The translations under genes were made by a program, and so were the position numbers. The notes under the pieces were generated by a model. It saw nothing but the letters and a program-made list of their open reading frames with translations. It was not told where the DNA came from and did no database searches. DNA of 64,000 nucleotides from Phaeobacter sp. QD34_24 (GTDB lineage Bacteria > Pseudomonadota > Alphaproteobacteria > Rhodobacterales > Rhodobacteraceae): the NCBI RefSeq assembly GCF_028890115.1, contig NZ_JARCJD010000011.1, positions 1 to 64,000 of the forward strand, in the 5' to 3' direction. Positions 18,732 through 28,030 of this stretch are shown piece after piece (within the stretch, counting starts at the first letter, position 1; the number at the start of each line of letters is the position of its first letter).

Positions 18732-20552
18732 GTGCTGGACCAACCGATTGCACAAATAAGAGGCTTGCGGGTCGAATTTCAGACCAAGGATGGACCCGTC
18801 GTGGGGGTGGAGAACGTCTCGTTCGACGTCAACCCGGGCGAAACCGTCTGTATCGTGGGCGAATCCGGCTCCGGAAAATCGGTGTCGTCCCTGTCCCTGA
18901 TGCGGCTGGTGGAATTTGGTGGCGGCGAAATTGCCGGTGGCGAGCTTCTGTTCAATGGGCGCGGTGGCGAAAGCACCGATCTGGCCCAGGCCGAACAGGA
19001 GATGATGAAGCAGATTCGCGGCAATGAGATCGGCATGATCTTCCAGGAGCCGATGACCGCTTTGAATCCGGTGTTCACCGTGGGTCGCCAGTTGACCGAA
19101 GGTCTGCGTATCCACAAGAACATGACCAAGAAGCAGGCCGAGGACCGCGCGCTGGAGCTGCTGCGCCAGGTCCGCATCCCGGAACCGGAGCGACGCCTGA
19201 AGCAATATCCGCACGAACTCTCGGGTGGGATGCGCCAGCGGGTGGTGATCGCCATGGCCATGGCCTGCGAGCCGCGCCTCTTGATCGCGGACGAACCCAC
19301 CACCGCGCTGGATGTGACCATCCAGGCCGAGATCCTTGCGCTGATGGATCGCCTCAAGCGCGAGACCGGCACGGCGGTGATGTTCATCACCCACGACATG
19401 GCCGTGGTGGCGCAGATGGCCGACCGGGTCGTGGTCATGTTCCGCGGCAACAAGGTCGAAGAGGGCACCGTCACCGAGATCTTCGAGAACCCGCAGCACG
19501 ATTACACCAAGGCCCTGCTGGCCGCCGTGCCCAAGCTGGGCGAGATGGTCGGCAAGGACTACCCCGAGCCGATGAAGCTGATGGGCGTCGAGGATCAGAA
19601 GATCGAGCCGATCAAGGGCACTGACGAGGTGCTGCTCGAGGTGAAGCACCTGACCACCCGTTTCCCGGTCAAGGGCGGTCTTTTGCGTCGCACCGTTGCC
19701 AATGTGCACGCGGTCGAAGATGTCTCCTTCAAGGTCTTCAAGGGCCAGACCCTGTCCCTGGTGGGCGAATCCGGCTGCGGCAAGTCCAGCGCCGGCCGTT
19801 CGATCCTGCGCCTGGTGGAGCCGATGTCGGGAGAGGTGAACTTCGAGGGCCGCGATATTCTGAAGCTGAACCAGTCTCAGCTGCACGAGGCGCGGCTCGA
19901 TATGCAGATGATCTTCCAGGATCCATTTGCTTCGCTGAACCCGCAGATGCAGCTGATGGATCAGGTGGCCGAACCGATGCGCAACTACGGGTTGGCCTCG
20001 GGGTCGGAATTGCAGGATCGGGTGGCCTCGCTGTTTGACCGGGTGCACCTGCCGCGCAGCTTCATGCGCCGCTTCCCGCATGAAATGTCCGGCGGTCAGC
20101 GTCAGCGGATCGCCATTGCCCGCGCCCTGGCCCTGAACCCCAAGCTGATCGTCGCGGACGAGGCCGTGTCGGCGCTGGATGTGTCGGTGCAGGCGCAGGT
20201 GCTGAACCTGATGATGGAGCTGCAGTCCGAACTGGGACTCTCCTTCCTGTTCATCAGCCATGACATGGCGGTGGTGGAGCGCGTCAGCCACCAGGTCGGC
20301 GTGATGTACCTGGGCCGCATCGTCGAGATCGGCCCGCGCGACCGCGTTTTTGCCAATCCGCTCCATGCCTATACTCAGGCCTTGATGAAGGCGGTTCCGA
20401 TTGCCGACCCGCGCCAGCGCAAGAGCGAGAAGGATCTGAACTTCAAACCGATTCCCTCTCCGATTCACCCGGTCGGCTACAAGCCGGAGCCGTCGGAATA
20501 CCTTGAGCTGGAGCCGGGTCACTTTGTTCTGACCACCGACAGCGGGTATTGA
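18732..20552 (+). CDS. Fused two-domain peptide ABC transporter ATPase (DppD-DppF type)
   Basis: The 606-residue protein joins both nucleotide-binding subunits of a peptide importer in one chain. Domain 1 has Walker A GESGSGKS (about 46-53), signature LSGGMRQR and Walker B LLIADEPTTALD. Domain 2 has Walker A GESGCGKS (near 345), signature MSGGQRQR and Walker B LIVADEAVSALD. Both domains look catalytically complete. The GTG start at 18732 has AAGGGGAC upstream. It would power the permeases encoded on the opposite strand; the argE-like gene follows 4 bp later, so uptake and hydrolysis are co-expressed. Confidence 0.93.
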   Translation: MLDQPIAQIRGLRVEFQTKDGPVVGVENVSFDVNPGETVCIVGESGSGKSVSSLSLMRLVEFGGGEIAGGELLFNGRGGESTDLAQAEQEMMKQIRGNEIGMIFQEPMTALNPVFTVGRQLTEGLRIHKNMTKKQAEDRALELLRQVRIPEPERRLKQYPHELSGGMRQRVVIAMAMACEPRLLIADEPTTALDVTIQAEILALMDRLKRETGTAVMFITHDMAVVAQMADRVVVMFRGNKVEEGTVTEIFENPQHDYTKALLAAVPKLGEMVGKDYPEPMKLMGVEDQKIEPIKGTDEVLLEVKHLTTRFPVKGGLLRRTVANVHAVEDVSFKVFKGQTLSLVGESGCGKSSAGRSILRLVEPMSGEVNFEGRDILKLNQSQLHEARLDMQMIFQDPFASLNPQMQLMDQVAEPMRNYGLASGSELQDRVASLFDRVHLPRSFMRRFPHEMSGGQRQRIAIARALALNPKLIVADEAVSALDVSVQAQVLNLMMELQSELGLSFLFISHDMAVVERVSHQVGVMYLGRIVEIGPRDRVFANPLHAYTQALMKAVPIADPRQRKSEKDLNFKPIPSPIHPVGYKPEPSEYLELEPGHFVLTTDSGY

Positions 20553-20556
20553 TCCC

Positions 20557-21723
20557 GTGGCTGAAGTGCTATCGCCGCTCCAGCTGATGGAGAAACTGGT
20601 GTCTTTCCCGACGGTCAGCCGGGACACCAACCTGCCGCTGGTGGAATGGGTGGAGGCGTATCTCTCTTCCCATGGCATCACCCCGCACCGCTGGACCGAT
20701 CCGGATCAGCTGCACAAGGCGGCGGTCTTTGCCCATGTTGGGCCGATGGTCGAAGGCGCCGTGGTCCTGTCGGGCCATACCGATGTGGTGCCCGTGGATG
20801 GCCAGCCCTGGGACAGCGATCCCTTCACCGTGGTGGAACGGAACGGCAAATACTACGGGCGTGGCTGCTGCGACATGAAGGGCTTTGATGCCCTCGCCAT
20901 CTGGGCGCTGGTCGAGGCGCACCGGCGTGGTGTCAAGCGCCCGCTGCAACTGGCGCTCTCCTTTGATGAGGAGATCGGCTGCACCGGCGCGCCGCCGATG
21001 ATCGAGGCCATGCAGCCCGTGCTGCCCAAGGGTAGCTCCGTGATCGTGGGGGAGCCTTCGATGATGAAGGCGGTGACCGGCCACAAGGGCGGTATCGGCT
21101 ATGACACCCATCTGGTGGGCTTCGAGGTGCACAGCTCCCTGATGCACACCGGGGTCAGCGCCATCATGCAGGGCGCGCGGCTGATCGACTGGGCCAATCA
21201 CCGCAATGCCGAGAATATGGTAGCGGAGCCGGGCGAGATCCCGGCGATGTTCACGCCCCCCTATACCACCTGCCACGTCGGCATGATCGAAGGCGGCACC
21301 GCCCATAATATCACCGCCAAGGACTGCCGCTTCGTGATGGATTTCCGGGTGGTGCCTGGAGAGCAGGCCTCTGACTGGGAGGCGGCTTACCTGGCCGAGG
21401 TGGCTCGGGTCGAGGCAGAGATGCAGGCGATCCATCCCGACACCCGCATCGAGATCAACAAGAAGTTCAACGTGCCGGGCCTTGTCCCTGAACAGGATGG
21501 CGCGGCGGAAACGCTGGTGCGCGCGATCACGGGTGACAACGGCACCCATGTGGTCAGCTACGGCACCGAGGCGGGACAGTTTCAGGAGGCGGGATATTCG
21601 GCGGTGATCTGCGGTCCCGGCGATATCGCCCAGGCGCATCAGCCCAATGAATTCATCACCGTGGCGCAGTTCAATGCCGGTCATGACTTCATGCGTCAGC
21701 TGGTGGATCGCCTGGCGGCCTGA
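20557..21723 (+). CDS. argE: Acetylornithine deacetylase (ArgE) type M20 peptidase
   Basis: A 388-residue zinc hydrolase of the M20A group. The metal motifs are complete: SGHTDVVPVDGQPW (His near 71), GRGCCDMKGF with the bridging Asp, and FDEEIGCTGA with the catalytic Glu-Glu pair. ArgE removes the acetyl group from N-acetylornithine, but many alphaproteobacteria make ornithine with ArgJ and use such enzymes on scavenged N-acyl amino acids. Being coupled to a peptide transporter (GTG start 4 bp after the ATPase stop) supports a scavenging role here; this is inference. Confidence 0.85.
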   Translation: MAEVLSPLQLMEKLVSFPTVSRDTNLPLVEWVEAYLSSHGITPHRWTDPDQLHKAAVFAHVGPMVEGAVVLSGHTDVVPVDGQPWDSDPFTVVERNGKYYGRGCCDMKGFDALAIWALVEAHRRGVKRPLQLALSFDEEIGCTGAPPMIEAMQPVLPKGSSVIVGEPSMMKAVTGHKGGIGYDTHLVGFEVHSSLMHTGVSAIMQGARLIDWANHRNAENMVAEPGEIPAMFTPPYTTCHVGMIEGGTAHNITAKDCRFVMDFRVVPGEQASDWEAAYLAEVARVEAEMQAIHPDTRIEINKKFNVPGLVPEQDGAAETLVRAITGDNGTHVVSYGTEAGQFQEAGYSAVICGPGDIAQAHQPNEFITVAQFNAGHDFMRQLVDRLAA

Positions 21724-22025
21724 TCACTGTGTTTGCCTGTGGCGGGACAGCCTGACACAGGCTGCTCCGGCAGGGGCCGAGGTCAATATCTGTGCACATG
21801 GAAATATTTTTCTGAGACTTCCTGAGCGCGGATATTGAAACTCGATTGGATTGGTGCTCCGTAAGCACTTGAAACAAATAGCCTGTTCGGGTTGCGCGCG
21901 ACCCTGTTCACGGAAATGCGATCCGGGAGATGTCTTGGCTGCTCGCAGATACTTGCTAAGGCAAGTGAATTGTCTGAGAGTGCCCGTGAACAAATGACGC
22001 AGCACTGCAAACCATGAGGTGAAGG
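21724..22025. other. Intergenic region before the tandem amidohydrolases, no gene
   Basis: This 302-bp gap holds two inverted repeats. A 7-bp stem with a 3-nt loop (21748-21764) lies 25 bp after argE and has no T-run. A 6-bp perfect repeat (21951-21956 with 21961-21966) lies about 60 bp before the first amidohydrolase gene and could be an operator. I see no open reading frame or RNA that I can support. Confidence 0.55.
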
Positions 22026-23198
22026 ATGCCAGTCAAGAATCGTTTTGCCGAGATGCAGACGGAAATCACCAAGTGGCGCCGCCACCTGCATGAGAATCCC
22101 GAACTGCTTTATGAGGTGCACAAGACCGCGGCCTTTGTGGTGGATCGGTTGAAGGAGATCGGCCTCGAGGACAGTGCCATCACCACCGGCATCGGCCGCA
22201 CCGGCGTGGTTGCGGTGATCGAGGGCAAGACCAATACCTCGGGGCGGGTGATTGGCCTGCGCGCCGATATGGATGCCTTGCCCATTCATGAGGCGTCCGG
22301 TGTAGACTATGCCTCCAAGACGCCCGGTGTCATGCATGCCTGCGGCCATGACGGCCATACCGCCATCCTGCTGGGCGCTGCGAAATACCTCTCCGAGACG
22401 CGCAATTTCGACGGCACCGTGGTGCTGATCTTCCAACCTGCCGAAGAGGGTGGTGCCGGTGGCAAGGCCATGTGCGACGATGGATTGATGGAGCGCTGGG
22501 GCATCCAGGAGGTCTATGGGCTGCACAACATGCCGGGCCTGCCGGTCGGTCAGTTCGCCACCCGCCCCGGTGGGCTTCTGGCCTCTGCCGATGAGTTCGA
22601 AATCACGGTCACCGGCAAGGGCGGTCATGCCGCAGCACCCCATGATGCGATCGACACCACGCTGGTGGCCTCGCAGATCGTGGTCTCGCTGCATGCGATC
22701 GTGTCGCGCAACGTCAATCCGATCAAACGGGTGGTGCTGACCGTGGGTACCTTTGAAACCGACAGTGCGGCCTCGAATGTCATTGCCCATACGGTGCGGC
22801 TGAAGGGCACCGTGCGCACGCTGGATACCGAGTATCGCGAACAGGCCGAAACCTGGGTGCGCCGGGTCGTGGAAAACACCGCCGCCGCCTTTGGGGCCAC
22901 GGCAGAGGTCGACTGGTCTCCGGGCTATCCGGTGACGATCAACACGCCCGATGAAACCCAATATGCGGTCGAGGCCGCGCGGGCGGTGTCGCCGGATGTG
23001 AATGACGACACCGATCCCATCATGCCCTCGGAAGATTTCGCCTATATGCTGGAAGAACGCCCCGGCGCCTATATCTTCCTTGGCAATGGCGACACGGCCA
23101 TGTGCCACCATCCGGCCTATGTGTTCGATGACGAGGCGATCCCCTTGGGATGCAGCTGGTTTGCCGAACTGGTCGAACGACGAATGCCCGCCGCCTGA
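22026..23198 (+). CDS. M20D-family amidohydrolase (hippurate hydrolase-like), copy 1
   Basis: The first of three tandem paralogues (390 residues). It begins MPVKNR like the other two and carries the family's metal site: HACGHDGHTA near 103-112 with the ligand cysteine, PAEEGGAGG with the catalytic Glu pair, a conserved GKGGHAA histidine, and the late HHPAYVFDDEAIP segment. The family splits N-acyl or N-aroyl amino acids (hippurate, indole-acetyl amino acids, N-acetyl amino acids) in the cytoplasm. Compared with copies 2 and 3 it has a small insertion in the first lobe (LEDSAIT) and diverges most. GAGGTGAAGG precedes the ATG. Substrate unknown. Confidence 0.88.
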   Translation: MPVKNRFAEMQTEITKWRRHLHENPELLYEVHKTAAFVVDRLKEIGLEDSAITTGIGRTGVVAVIEGKTNTSGRVIGLRADMDALPIHEASGVDYASKTPGVMHACGHDGHTAILLGAAKYLSETRNFDGTVVLIFQPAEEGGAGGKAMCDDGLMERWGIQEVYGLHNMPGLPVGQFATRPGGLLASADEFEITVTGKGGHAAAPHDAIDTTLVASQIVVSLHAIVSRNVNPIKRVVLTVGTFETDSAASNVIAHTVRLKGTVRTLDTEYREQAETWVRRVVENTAAAFGATAEVDWSPGYPVTINTPDETQYAVEAARAVSPDVNDDTDPIMPSEDFAYMLEERPGAYIFLGNGDTAMCHHPAYVFDDEAIPLGCSWFAELVERRMPAA

Positions 23199-23208
23199 GG
23201 AGACAAGA

Positions 23209-24369
23209 ATGCCCGTCAAGAACCGCGCCGCAGAGTTCCAGGAAGAGGTCGCTGGCTGGCGCCGCGATATCCACGAACACCCCGAGATCCTCTATGATAC
23301 GCACCGGACCTCGGCCCTGGTGGCGGAAAAGCTGCAAAGCTTTGGCTGCGACGAGGTGGTGACGGGCATCGGGCGCACCGGCGTTGTTGCCGTGATACGG
23401 GGACGCACCGATACCAAGGGCCGCGCCATTGGCCTGCGGGCCGATATGGACGCGCTGCCGATGCAGGAACAGACCGGCCTGCCGCATGCCTCCAAGATCC
23501 CGCAAGCCATGCATGCCTGCGGCCATGACGGGCACACGGCGATGCTCTTGGGGGCCGCGAAATACCTGGCCGAGACCCGTAACTTCGATGGCACCGCCGT
23601 GGTGATCTTCCAGCCCGCCGAAGAGGGCGGCAATGGCGGCGAGGCCATGTGCAAGGACGGCATGATGGATCGCTTCGGCATCGATGAGGTCTACGCGATC
23701 CACAACAGCCCCGGCATCGAGGCGGGCAAGTTCGCGATCCGCCCCGGGCCGATCCTGGCGTCGGTGGACGAGTTTTCCCTCCTGCTGCAGGGCAAGGGCG
23801 GCCATGCGGCCCACCCGGAGGATGTGGTCGATACCACGGTGATGATGTGCCATATGATCGCCGCCCTGCAGAGCATCGTGTCGCGCAACATGGATCCGAT
23901 CGAGAAGGCGGTGATGACGCTGACCAGTGCGGAGACCTCCTCCAAGGCCTTCAACGTGATCCCCGACAAGGCAGAGGTGCGCGGCACCATCCGCACCCAT
24001 TCCGAAGAGGTGCGCGCAATGATCCCGCAGCGCATCAAGGAGATCGCCGAAGGCGTGGCCGAAACATTCGGCGGCTTGGTCGAGGTCAAGATGCGCATCG
24101 GCGTGCCCGTCACCATCAACGATGACGCCGCCACCGAATACGCGCGCGAGGCTGCAGAGGCTGTCACCACCTGCGGGGATGTGCCGATCCTGATGGGCGG
24201 AGAGGATTTCTCCTTCATGCTGATGGAGCGCCCCGGCGCCATGATCCGCCTCGGCAATGGCGACAGCGCGGGTCTCCACCATCCCGAATACGATTTCAAC
24301 GACGAGATCATCCCGGCCGGTATCAGCTGGTTCGCGGAACTCGTTGAACGAAGAATGCCTGTGGCCTGA
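23209..24369 (+). CDS. M20D-family amidohydrolase (hippurate hydrolase-like), copy 2
   Basis: The second paralogue (386 residues) starts 10 bp after copy 1 at an ATG preceded by GAGGAGA. Metal ligands are intact (HACGHDGHTA near 99-108, PAEEGG, GKGGHAA, HHPEYDFND). It differs from the others in the substrate-facing middle: the usual HNMPG/HNWPG tryptophan or methionine position is HNSPG, and the following IRPGPILASVDEFS stretch is distinct. That suggests a different acyl or amino-acid preference rather than a redundant copy. The frame is open upstream to 23002, but that part overlaps copy 1 and is not conserved. Confidence 0.88.
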   Translation: MPVKNRAAEFQEEVAGWRRDIHEHPEILYDTHRTSALVAEKLQSFGCDEVVTGIGRTGVVAVIRGRTDTKGRAIGLRADMDALPMQEQTGLPHASKIPQAMHACGHDGHTAMLLGAAKYLAETRNFDGTAVVIFQPAEEGGNGGEAMCKDGMMDRFGIDEVYAIHNSPGIEAGKFAIRPGPILASVDEFSLLLQGKGGHAAHPEDVVDTTVMMCHMIAALQSIVSRNMDPIEKAVMTLTSAETSSKAFNVIPDKAEVRGTIRTHSEEVRAMIPQRIKEIAEGVAETFGGLVEVKMRIGVPVTINDDAATEYAREAAEAVTTCGDVPILMGGEDFSFMLMERPGAMIRLGNGDSAGLHHPEYDFNDEIIPAGISWFAELVERRMPVA

Positions 24370-24386
24370 ACAGGCCCCGGGTCCCA

Positions 24387-24405
24387 CCGGCGCAGGCAGC
24401 GCCGG
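24387..24405. repeat. Intercistronic hairpin between amidohydrolase copies 2 and 3
   Basis: A perfect 7-bp GC stem (24387-24393 with 24399-24405, 5-nt loop) lies in the 63-bp gap. There is no T-run, so it is more likely a processing or stability element than a terminator. Confidence 0.5.
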
Positions 24406-24432
24406 ACCGATATAACAAAAGGAGTGAATGAA

Positions 24433-25596
24433 ATGCCGGTCAAGAACCGTTTTGCCGAGCTTCAGGAGGAAATCACCGCCTGGCGCCGTGATATCCACGA
24501 AAACCCCGAGATCCTGTTCGAAACCCACCGCACCTCGGCGCTGGTGGCGGAAAAGCTGAAGGAATTCGGCTGCGACGAGATCGTCACCGGCATTGGCCGC
24601 ACCGGCGTTGTCGGCGTGATCAAGGGCAAGGCTGACACCTCGGGCAAGGTCATCGGGTTGCGCGCCGACATGGACGCGCTGCCGATCCACGAACAGACCG
24701 GGCTGGACTATGCCTCCAAGACCGCCAACGCCATGCATGCCTGCGGCCATGACGGCCACACCGCGATGCTGCTGGGTGCTGCCAAATACCTGTCGGAGAC
24801 GCGCAACTTCGATGGCACCGTCGTGGTGATCTTCCAGCCCGCCGAAGAAGGCGGCGGCGGCGGCAAGGAGATGTGCGACGATGGCATGATGGACCGCTGG
24901 AACATCCAGGAGGTCTACGGCATGCACAACTGGCCGGGTAAACCGATCGGCAGCTTTGCGATCCGCCCCGGTGCCTTCTTTGCGGCGACCGATACCTTTG
25001 ACATCACCTTTGAAGGGCGCGGCGGCCATGCGGCGAAACCGCATGAGACCATCGACACCACCGTGATGACCGCCCAGGCGGTACTGGCGCTGCAGACCAT
25101 CGCCTCGCGCAATGCCGATCCCGTGGATCGTATCGTGGTCTCGGTGACCTCCTTCGAGACCTCCTCGAAGGCGTTCAACGTGATCCCGCAGCGGGTGCAG
25201 ATCAAGGGCACTGTGCGCACCATGTCCAAGGAAATGCGCGATCTGGCCGAAAAGCGGATCAAGGAGATCTGCGCCGGTGTGGCGGCGACCTATGGCGGCA
25301 CCGCGGATGTCACCTACAACCGCGGCTACCCGGTAATGGTGAACCACGAGGAGCAGACCGAATTCGCGGCCAAGGTTGCCAGCGACATTTCCGGCAATTG
25401 CGAAGAGGCGCCGCTGGTCATGGGCGGTGAGGATTTCGCCTATATGCTGGAAGAGCGCCCTGGCGCCTATATCCTGGTCGGCAATGGCGACAGCGCCGAT
25501 GTGCACCACCCGGAATACAACTTCAACGACGAGGCCATCCCCGCGGGCTGCAGCTGGTGGGCCGGTATCGTCGAACAGCGCATGCCTGCCGCGTAA
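24433..25596 (+). CDS. M20D-family amidohydrolase (hippurate hydrolase-like), copy 3
   Basis: The third paralogue (387 residues). The ATG at 24433 follows AAAGGAG at 8 nt; an upstream in-frame GTG overlaps that site and is unlikely. The first lobe is closest to copy 2 (HRTSALVAEKL, GCDE-VTGIGRTGVV), and the metal site is complete. The substrate region reads HNWPGKPIGSFAIRPGAFF, again unlike its neighbours. A strong terminator follows, so copies 1-3 form a unit. Proximity to the peptide transporter suggests hydrolysis of imported acylated amino acids. Confidence 0.88.
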   Translation: MPVKNRFAELQEEITAWRRDIHENPEILFETHRTSALVAEKLKEFGCDEIVTGIGRTGVVGVIKGKADTSGKVIGLRADMDALPIHEQTGLDYASKTANAMHACGHDGHTAMLLGAAKYLSETRNFDGTVVVIFQPAEEGGGGGKEMCDDGMMDRWNIQEVYGMHNWPGKPIGSFAIRPGAFFAATDTFDITFEGRGGHAAKPHETIDTTVMTAQAVLALQTIASRNADPVDRIVVSVTSFETSSKAFNVIPQRVQIKGTVRTMSKEMRDLAEKRIKEICAGVAATYGGTADVTYNRGYPVMVNHEEQTEFAAKVASDISGNCEEAPLVMGGEDFAYMLEERPGAYILVGNGDSADVHHPEYNFNDEAIPAGCSWWAGIVEQRMPAA

Positions 25597-25618
25597 GGCG
25601 ATCTTGATGTGAAACGAA

Positions 25619-25647
25619 AAGGCCCGGTTCTCCGCCGGGCCTTTTTT
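25619..25647 (+). terminator. Intrinsic terminator after the amidohydrolase cluster
   Basis: A 9-bp stem (25619-25627 with 25635-25643, 7-nt loop) ends in six Ts (25642-25647). The A-run on its left also allows function for the convergent glycosyltransferase gene, whose stop is only a few bases away. Confidence 0.88.
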
Positions 25648-25652
25648 GATGC

Positions 25653-26696
25653 TCAGCCCTCGGACCAGAGAGCCTGATAGACGGCTTCGATCCCCTCGGC
25701 CTCGGACCTTGCGCTGAAACTGTGCAGGGCGATCTCGCGGGCGTCTTGGGCCATCTGCGCGTGGCGCCCCGGATCGCTCAGGATGCTTTGGGCCGCCTGC
25801 GCCGCAGCTGCTCCGGCCTCCAGCGGGACAATCAGCCCGCTTTTGCCCTGTGCGGAAAAGGCGCGGTAGTACCCTGCTTCGGAGCCGACAAAGGGCACGC
25901 CGCTGGCCATGCCTTCCAGCGGGGCCATACCGTAGCCCTCGTAGCGGGGCAGTTGCATCACCAGCGACAGGGCGCGCATGATCTGGGGCAGGTCGGCGGC
26001 TGGGATTTCGCCGGGAAACAGGATCCGATCTGTCAGGCCCGCATCCGCAATGCGGGATTTCAAATCCTTCAGGAAGCCTTGATGTTCCCGCGCGGCCCGG
26101 CCAATGATCAAAGCCACGGCGCCGGGCAGGGAGGGCAGAAGGTCGATCATCGCATCGACAAAGACATCGGTGCCCTTTTCGGGGCGGATACGCCCAACCG
26201 TGGCGATCCCGAGACTGCCGCCATAGCCCAGAGCGGCCCAGGCCGTTTCGCGACTCTCGGCTGGCTGAAACAGATCGGTATCCACGCCATGGGGCACCAC
26301 GGCACGCACATGGGGGACGAACTCGGCGGCCTTTTCGGTGGTGGCCACAACCGCATCCATGCGGCTGATCAGCCAGCGCGGAAAGGCCGAGTGCCGCCGC
26401 TGTGCCGCCGAGGTGAAGACAATGCGGATCGGCAGGCGCAGCACGTCCCGCGCCCAGATCGCCGCGCGCATTTCCGTGTTGCGGCGCACATGCCAGATCG
26501 CAAAGGGCTTGCCGTCTGGGGCCTGTTTGCATAGGCGCCGTGCCTCGGATGTGGTGATGGGGGCAGGGCAGCCGGGCAGGGGCTGACCCACCAGGCGCAG
26601 ATCATGGGTCCGGGCCTGCTGGCGGATCACATTGGCGGCCGTGGCGGAAACGCCGGTGAAATTGCGGTTGAAGTTGGTGACAAAAAGATCAGGCAT
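25653..26696 (-). CDS. Glycosyltransferase family 4, LpcC-like, LPS core
   Basis: A 347-residue GT-B glycosyltransferase. The C-terminal nucleotide-sugar half has VVPHGVDTDLF, then GRIRPEKGTDVFVDA and the EX7E-type motif in YEGYGMAPLEGMASGVPFVGSEAG. The gene overlaps the 3' end of waaA by 8 bp. In Rhizobium, LpcC adds a mannose to Kdo next to WaaA, so an early LPS-core sugar transfer is the best guess; donor and linkage are inferred. The ATG at 26696 is preferred over 26708 because it opens directly into the conserved PDLFVTNFNRN segment, though its ribosome binding site is weak. Confidence 0.8.
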   Translation of the reverse strand: MPDLFVTNFNRNFTGVSATAANVIRQQARTHDLRLVGQPLPGCPAPITTSEARRLCKQAPDGKPFAIWHVRRNTEMRAAIWARDVLRLPIRIVFTSAAQRRHSAFPRWLISRMDAVVATTEKAAEFVPHVRAVVPHGVDTDLFQPAESRETAWAALGYGGSLGIATVGRIRPEKGTDVFVDAMIDLLPSLPGAVALIIGRAAREHQGFLKDLKSRIADAGLTDRILFPGEIPAADLPQIMRALSLVMQLPRYEGYGMAPLEGMASGVPFVGSEAGYYRAFSAQGKSGLIVPLEAGAAAAQAAQSILSDPGRHAQMAQDAREIALHSFSARSEAEGIEAVYQALWSEG

Positions 26697-28029
26697 CGCG
26701 GCTCGCATCCGCAGCTGTCAGGCCCAGCCGGTCGATCAGCATGTCCGTCACCCCATCCAACTGCCGCGCCTGGTCCGCAGCAAACTGCCTTGCCGCCGCG
26801 CGGGCTTGGTCCAGGGCACTTTTGTCCTCCAGCCAATGGGCGACGGTCTGCGCCAGGCCTTTTGAATCGCTCACCTCCACCGCGCCACCGGCTGCGATCA
26901 GGGGAGGAAAGGTCTCGGAGAAATTGCTGGTGCCGGGGCCGGTGATCACGGCGGCGCCTGCACTGGCGACCTCGAAGGGATTATGCCCGCCAATGGGCCG
27001 CAGCGAGCCGCCCAGGAACACGATCGGGGAGAGCGCATAAAAGGTGCCGAGCTCGCCCAGTGTGTCAGCAAGATAGACTTGGACCTGCGGGGTAAGTGCA
27101 TCGCCCGTGCTGCGGCGCGCAGATGTCAGATCCGCGGCATCGATCAGCCCGAGGATCTCATCCGCACGCTCAGGGTGGCGCGGGATCAGTACCAGGCAGA
27201 GGTCAGGGTGCTGCTTCAAGAGGGCGTTATGGGCAGAGAGGATCGTCTCTTCTTCGCCCTGATGGGTCGAGGAGGCAATCCAGACCGGGCGATCTCCCAG
27301 AGCGCCGCGCAGAGCTGTTAGGGCAGTTTCGTCCACCGGCAGGGGCGGTGCGCCGGCCTTGAGGTTGCCGCCAGGCAGAACCCGTGCCGGATCAGCGCCC
27401 AATGCAATCAGGGTCTGGGCCATCTGGTCATTCTGGCTCAGCAGCAGATCAAATCGGGACAGGATGAAACGGGCCGTGGCGGCGCGTTTCTGCCAGCCCT
27501 TGACCGAACGCGCAGAGAGGCGGGCATTGACCAGCGCCAGCCGCGTACCGGCCTTATGGGCTGCTGCCAGTGTCACCGGCCACAGCTCACTTTCCACAAA
27601 GATCCCCGCATCCGGGCGCCAATGTGCAAGGAAGCGGCGCACCGGCGCTGCGGCGTCCAGGGGCGCGAATTGGTGCAGGGCATTGCCCGGCAGGCGTTTT
27701 GCGGCCAGCGCGGCAGAGGTCGCCGTGCCCGAGGTCAGCAGGAACCGCGCCTGTGGCAGGCGTTCGGACAGACGGTTGATCAGGGTCATGGCAGCCTGGC
27801 TTTCCCCGACCGAGGCGCCGTGAAACCAGATCAAGGGTGCGTCGGGGGGCAGTACCGGGCGCGGCAGGCTGGCATGCCCCAGGCGTTCACGCTGGCGCGC
27901 CTCGGCAACACCTTGCGCGGCCAGTTTTGCAGCCACCTTGCGATAGGCCAAGGGCGCAATCAGCGCGGTAATGGCGCGATAGGCGTAAAACAGGGGCGTA
28001 GCCGCGCCGCCCGAGGTCCGGCTGGTCAT
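26689..28029 (-). CDS. waaA: 3-deoxy-D-manno-octulosonic acid (Kdo) transferase
   Basis: WaaA transfers Kdo from CMP-Kdo to lipid IVA at the inner membrane. The 446-residue protein has an N-terminal hydrophobic segment (about 13-28), the acceptor-site motif FHGASVGE near 68-75 with the catalytic Glu, and ESELWP near 145-150. The second half carries GT-B nucleotide-binding features (VFLGGSLRPIGGHNPFE). It is the middle gene of a tight minus-strand run: moaA ends one base before its start, and the glycosyltransferase gene overlaps its end. Confidence 0.94.
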   Translation of the reverse strand: MTSRTSGGAATPLFYAYRAITALIAPLAYRKVAAKLAAQGVAEARQRERLGHASLPRPVLPPDAPLIWFHGASVGESQAAMTLINRLSERLPQARFLLTSGTATSAALAAKRLPGNALHQFAPLDAAAPVRRFLAHWRPDAGIFVESELWPVTLAAAHKAGTRLALVNARLSARSVKGWQKRAATARFILSRFDLLLSQNDQMAQTLIALGADPARVLPGGNLKAGAPPLPVDETALTALRGALGDRPVWIASSTHQGEEETILSAHNALLKQHPDLCLVLIPRHPERADEILGLIDAADLTSARRSTGDALTPQVQVYLADTLGELGTFYALSPIVFLGGSLRPIGGHNPFEVASAGAAVITGPGTSNFSETFPPLIAAGGAVEVSDSKGLAQTVAHWLEDKSALDQARAAARQFAADQARQLDGVTDMLIDRLGLTAADASRDA

Positions 28030-28030
28030 C

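Noticed and set aside
18657-20681. 674-codon open frame opposite the fused ATPase gene
   Set aside because: Antisense shadow of a gene with complete Walker and signature motifs; no domain of its own.
23020-26532. 1170-codon open frame on the minus strand opposite the amidohydrolases
   Set aside because: It spans three real plus-strand genes and another frame of the glycosyltransferase gene. The repeated HRVHVG-like text mirrors the tandem paralogues. No start signal or domain.
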